DNA of 64,000 bases from positions 62,001 through 126,000 of the forward strand of contig CAJTYV010000005.1 of assembly GCA_910584195.1 (NCBI GenBank), in the 5' to 3' direction. The DNA comes from an uncultured Ruminococcus sp. (GTDB lineage Bacteria > Bacillota > Clostridia > Oscillospirales > Ruminococcaceae). The translations under genes and the position numbers were made by a program. The notes below the pieces were generated by a model, which searched no databases, was not told the DNA's origin, and saw only the letters and a program-made list of their open reading frames with translations. Shown piece after piece: positions 60,503-64,000 of this stretch (the first letter of the stretch is position 1; every line of letters begins with the position of its first letter).

Positions 60503-63139
60503 ATGGGTCTTACAGAAAAGGAAGCAGCTGCACGGCTGAAAAGAGACGGTGAAAACATATTAGAGGAAAAGAAAAAAACAAACGCCGCAAAAATTTTCAT
60601 AGGACAATTCCGCGATGTTATGGTAATGATACTCCTTGCAGCAACCGTTATTTCTGTTCTGCTGGGTGAGGTCACAGACGCTGTAACAATAATTCTCATT
60701 GTTCTGCTGAATGCGATATTAGGATTTATTCAGGAATATCGCACAGAACATACTCTTGAAGCATTAAAATCCATGACTGCTCCAACTGCAAAGTGCTACC
60801 GCGATGGAAAGCTTCGTGAAATAGAAGCATCTAACATAGTTATAGGAGACATTATAGAACTTGAAGCCGGAGACAGAATTCCTGCCGACTGCGTTATACT
60901 GTCTGCATCGGGATTTTATACCGATGAATCCATTCTTACAGGAGAATCAGAACCTGCCGCAAAAAAAGCCGCATCTTCCGATGATGAAGATAACAGCATA
61001 AACAAACCGAACATCGCTTACTGCGGAACATCGGCAGTAAAGGGAGTATGCCGCGGACGTGTGATCGCAACGGCAAAAAATACCCAAATGGGAAAAATTT
61101 CCGAGCTTCTTTCTGATATTGACAAAGAACCTACTCCCCTTCAAAAAAGACTTGCTGAACTCGGAAAAATTGTTGCAATTATTTGTTTGTTAGTCTGCAT
61201 AGCTGTTTTCGGCGCCGGAGTTCTCAGGGGTGAAGATATATTTGAAATGGCAATGACAGGAATAACGATCGCCATTGCAGCTATACCCGAAGGGCTTCCC
61301 GCTACTGTTACTATCGCTCTTGCATTGGCAGTAAACCGCATGTTGAAACAAAAAGCTCTTGTCAATAAGCTGCACAGCGTTGAAACCTTGGGATGCGCAT
61401 CTGTTATATGCTCCGATAAAACAGGTACTATCACCGAAAATAAAATGACGGTTACAGAACTTTCTACCGCCGATTCAGATTACTTTTTCAGCGGTTCAGG
61501 ATACAAGATAAGCGGCGAAATAACAAAAGGCTCTGATAGAATTTCTCCTAATCCCAAAACTGAAAAAGCATTGACTGAAGCGCTTAAATGCGGCGTTATA
61601 TGTTCTACAGCAGAAATTTCTTCCGATAAATTCGGCTCAAGCCGCCGCAGAGGGTCACTCAGAGGAAAAGGCGAATGGACAGTAACAGGAGATCCAACAG
61701 AAATAGCGCTCCTTGTTGCAGCTGCTAAAGGCGGTATAACAAAAGATATTCTCGGCAAAATCACAGAAAAACTCAAGGAGTTTCCTTTCGACAGTGAAAC
61801 ACGATATATGGCGGTTTATTGCCGCGAGGGAAGCGAAAAGCGAATGTACTTCAAGGGTGCTGAAGAAGTAATTCTGCCTAAATGTTCACGCTATATCAGC
61901 GAAAAAGGCGAACTTTTGCCAATGACTTCATCTGTCAGAAACAGAATTGCTTCCAAAGTAACAGAAATGTCGAATAAGGCATTGAGAGTACTTGCGCTTG
62001 CATATTGTGTAAATGATACCTTTGACCCCGAATGCGGAAACCTTGTATTTCTTGGAATTTCAGGAATGCTTGATCCTCCGCGTGAAGAGGCCAAGACCGC
62101 TATAAGAAAATGCGCATCTGCTTCGGTAAAAACGGTAATGATAACAGGCGATCATAAAAATACCGCCGCTGCTATTGCACAAAAGGCGGGTTTGCTTAAA
62201 AACGGAGAAACCATAACAGGAGCAGAGCTCGACCGTATGAGCGATGAGGAACTGGACAGAAAAATCGGAGAATACACAGTATTTGCACGCGTAGAACCTG
62301 CTCATAAGCTGAGAATAGTGCGCAGCTTCAAGCGTAACGGCGAAATAGTAACGATGACCGGAGACGGAGTTAATGATGCTCCTGCCATAAAGGAAGCCGA
62401 TGTCGGCGTAGCAATGGGCATAACCGGCACAGATGTGACCAAACAAGCTGCTGATGTAATACTTCTCGATGATAATCTGGCAACTCTTGTCAACGCCGTT
62501 GAGCAGGGGCGGTGTGTCTATGCGAATATCCGCAAGTTTGTCCGATATTTACTGTCATGCAACATTGGAGAAGTTCTGACAATGTTTTTAGGTATACTTA
62601 TGGGAATGCCGATCATACTTCTTCCTGTTCAGATCCTTCTTGTCAACCTCGTAACAGACGGGCTGCCTGCTATAGCGCTGGGACTTGAACCTCCAGACAA
62701 GGATATAATGACACGTCCGCCAAGAAAATCAACGGAGGGATTTTTCGCAGGAGGACTAATGTGGAAAATTGTTCTTCGCGGCATACTTATCGGACTTTCC
62801 ACACTCGCTTCATTCACCTCGGTAATGCGTATGGGGGGAAGCATTGAAGCTTGCCGAACCGCAGCATTAATAACACTTGTAGTATCTCAGCTAATTCACG
62901 TATTTGAGTGCAAATCTGAAACAAAATCAATATTTGGTATAAATCTTTTTAATAATATTAAACTTATTTTAGCCGTTCTTGTTTCAGCAGGAGCGTTAGC
63001 GGCAGCTGTAATTCTTCCTCAGCTTCAGGGAATTTTTACTACTGTGCCGCTGAATTCCGAACAGCTTTTTGCAGCATTGGGATTCAGTGCAGTAATTCCG
63101 ATCATCAGCGGAATATTCGGAACTTCAAAGAAAAAATGA
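60503..63139 (+). CDS. Calcium-transporting-type P-type ATPase (P2)
   Basis: 878 residues. Cation_ATPase_N (LTEKEAAARLKRDGEN), actuator TGES loop (ILTGESEPA), fourth-helix PEGL motif (AIPEGLPATVTIALAL), phosphorylation site CSDKTGTIT with D305, nucleotide site KGAEE, hinge TGDGVNDAPAIKEADVGVAMG, and four C-terminal helices. PEGL in place of a CPC motif marks P2 (Ca or Na/K type) rather than heavy-metal pumps. It would expel Ca2+ or Mn2+. AAAGGAG before ATG. Confidence 0.95.
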   Translation: MGLTEKEAAARLKRDGENILEEKKKTNAAKIFIGQFRDVMVMILLAATVISVLLGEVTDAVTIILIVLLNAILGFIQEYRTEHTLEALKSMTAPTAKCYRDGKLREIEASNIVIGDIIELEAGDRIPADCVILSASGFYTDESILTGESEPAAKKAASSDDEDNSINKPNIAYCGTSAVKGVCRGRVIATAKNTQMGKISELLSDIDKEPTPLQKRLAELGKIVAIICLLVCIAVFGAGVLRGEDIFEMAMTGITIAIAAIPEGLPATVTIALALAVNRMLKQKALVNKLHSVETLGCASVICSDKTGTITENKMTVTELSTADSDYFFSGSGYKISGEITKGSDRISPNPKTEKALTEALKCGVICSTAEISSDKFGSSRRRGSLRGKGEWTVTGDPTEIALLVAAAKGGITKDILGKITEKLKEFPFDSETRYMAVYCREGSEKRMYFKGAEEVILPKCSRYISEKGELLPMTSSVRNRIASKVTEMSNKALRVLALAYCVNDTFDPECGNLVFLGISGMLDPPREEAKTAIRKCASASVKTVMITGDHKNTAAAIAQKAGLLKNGETITGAELDRMSDEELDRKIGEYTVFARVEPAHKLRIVRSFKRNGEIVTMTGDGVNDAPAIKEADVGVAMGITGTDVTKQAADVILLDDNLATLVNAVEQGRCVYANIRKFVRYLLSCNIGEVLTMFLGILMGMPIILLPVQILLVNLVTDGLPAIALGLEPPDKDIMTRPPRKSTEGFFAGGLMWKIVLRGILIGLSTLASFTSVMRMGGSIEACRTAALITLVVSQLIHVFECKSETKSIFGINLFNNIKLILAVLVSAGALAAAVILPQLQGIFTTVPLNSEQLFAALGFSAVIPIISGIFGTSKKK

Positions 63140-63159
63140 TAATCATACACGTTACTATA

Positions 63160-63197
63160 AACGGCTGAACCGCAATATTGCGATACAGCCGTTTTCA
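63160..63197. terminator. Terminator between P-type ATPase and pheT
   Basis: AACGGCTG (63160-63167) with CAGCCGTT (63186-63193), and the inner palindrome CGCAATATTGCG, then TTTC. Usable by both convergent genes. Confidence 0.8.
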
Positions 63198-63234
63198 AAA
63201 ATGTAAATAAAAACAGTATATACTGTATGAATTT

Positions 63235-64000
63235 TTAACCTCTTAACTTCGCGCCGATATTTGCAAGAGCTTTAAGCGCTTTCTTCATAGCTGAATCAGC
63301 CTGTTCATCAGTAAGAGTACCCTCGTGAGAGCGCATGAAGATAGAATATGAAACTGATTTTTTACCGTCCTCTATCTGCTTACCCTTGTATACATCAAAC
63401 AGTGTTACCTTTTCCAGTATTTTTCCTACCGCACCTCTGATAGCTTTTTCAAGCTCAGCAACGGGTACTTCATCATCAACTATAAGGCTGAGGTCCCGTG
63501 TTGTTGCAGGGAACTTCGGCAATGGACGGTATGTTATTTTCTCATTTGCTGTTTCCATAAGTTCCGGGATATTCAGTTTGGCTACATATGTTTTTGCGCC
63601 AAGTTCATAATTATCCTGAACTTCCGGGTGTATTTCTCCCATAATGCCAAGATATTTGCCGTTTTTCAGAATAACTGCGCTTCTACCCGGATGAAGAGCA
63701 TACTTTTCATCGAAAATCTCGCAGTCACACGCACGGATATACTCAACATCTTTAATGTTGAGTTCCGCAAAAATTTGCTCTATAATGCCCTTTAAGGTGT
63801 AGAAATCAGCGTTTCCGCCATACATACCAATTGTAAGTCTCTGCAGTTCGTCGGGAAGCTGATACTCATATTCATGGCGTGGTTTTCCGCTGTTCACAAG
63901 GAATGCATCGCCACCCTGATAGCTGCGCTTTTCTTCAACAGGAATATATTCCTTAGAGATCTCAAAGAGACATGCTTTTTCGTTGCGGTTGTTATAGTTG
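63235..64000 (-). CDS. pheT: Phenylalanyl-tRNA synthetase beta subunit, C-terminal part (start beyond window)
   Basis: The frame stays open to the window edge; the visible 255 codons are the 3' end. The part nearest the edge (NRNEKACLFEISKEYIPVEE) belongs to the core domain. The last 95 residues are the anticodon-binding fold (FPATTRDLSLIVDDEVPVAELEKAIR, VTLFDVYKGKQIEDGKKSVSYSI, LTDEQADSAMKKALKAL). It pairs with PheS to charge tRNA-Phe. Confidence 0.95.
   Translation of the reverse strand, partial: NYNNRNEKACLFEISKEYIPVEEKRSYQGGDAFLVNSGKPRHEYEYQLPDELQRLTIGMYGGNADFYTLKGIIEQIFAELNIKDVEYIRACDCEIFDEKYALHPGRSAVILKNGKYLGIMGEIHPEVQDNYELGAKTYVAKLNIPELMETANEKITYRPLPKFPATTRDLSLIVDDEVPVAELEKAIRGAVGKILEKVTLFDVYKGKQIEDGKKSVSYSIFMRSHEGTLTDEQADSAMKKALKALANIGAKLRG

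Overview
The window reads as one chromosomal stretch of a Gram-positive, AT-rich, fibre-degrading gut or rumen Clostridia, most like a cellulosome-forming Ruminococcus (Oscillospiraceae). Three secreted polysaccharidases end in type I dockerins (pectate lyase 9674-12520, GH43 14667-17051, GH5 41183-42574). Type III glutamine synthetase (glnN), an ammonium transporter fused to PII, AGGAGG-type ribosome sites and near-consensus sigma-A promoters with 17-bp spacers fit this assignment. I cannot name a species from sequence alone. I saw no tRNA, rRNA, CRISPR array, prophage or intact insertion sequence.

Layout. 1-7200: small housekeeping and regulatory genes (YdbC-like protein, AraC regulator, 8-oxoguanine glycosylase, small alarmone synthetase, hybrid histidine kinase). 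7200-17900: a solute-binding lipoprotein, two dockerin enzymes, a MATE exporter behind a broken Rrf2 regulator, and an OmpR-type response regulator. 18000-36700: a nitrogen-assimilation island. Leftward operon gltB-gltD-glnA-like-ANTAR-purF-asnB faces rightward operon amt/PII-pyrG-glnN, with an unknown membrane-protein gene between them. Both operons start with a strong promoter followed at once by an intrinsic-terminator hairpin, so attenuation is likely, and an ANTAR-type RNA-binding protein is encoded in one of them. The glnA-like gene has lost several catalytic residues and may be a sensor rather than an enzyme. 36700-44000: transporters, a cytidylate-kinase-like protein, RNase Z, GH5 cellulase and enolase.

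44040-52615 is the most unusual region: a tight eight-gene leftward operon. PEP mutase, phosphonopyruvate decarboxylase and a nucleotidyltransferase fused to an iron-type alcohol dehydrogenase would make 2-hydroxyethylphosphonate and activate it as CMP-phosphonate. A CDP-alcohol phosphatidyltransferase, a PlsC-type acyltransferase and an acyl-adenylating enzyme point to transfer of this head group to a lipid. A cobalamin-type radical SAM protein and a permuted papain-like protein complete the set. I propose a hydroxyethylphosphonate (or C-methylated) phosphonolipid pathway using the opening steps of fosfomycin biosynthesis. Two identical 14-bp palindromes 21 bp apart sit just upstream of its promoter.

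52800-64000: an exonuclease with a structured leader, an ECF sigma/anti-sigma pair, a VWA protein and partner divergent from a flotillin, a TSUP permease, a calcium-type P-ATPase and the 3' part of pheT.
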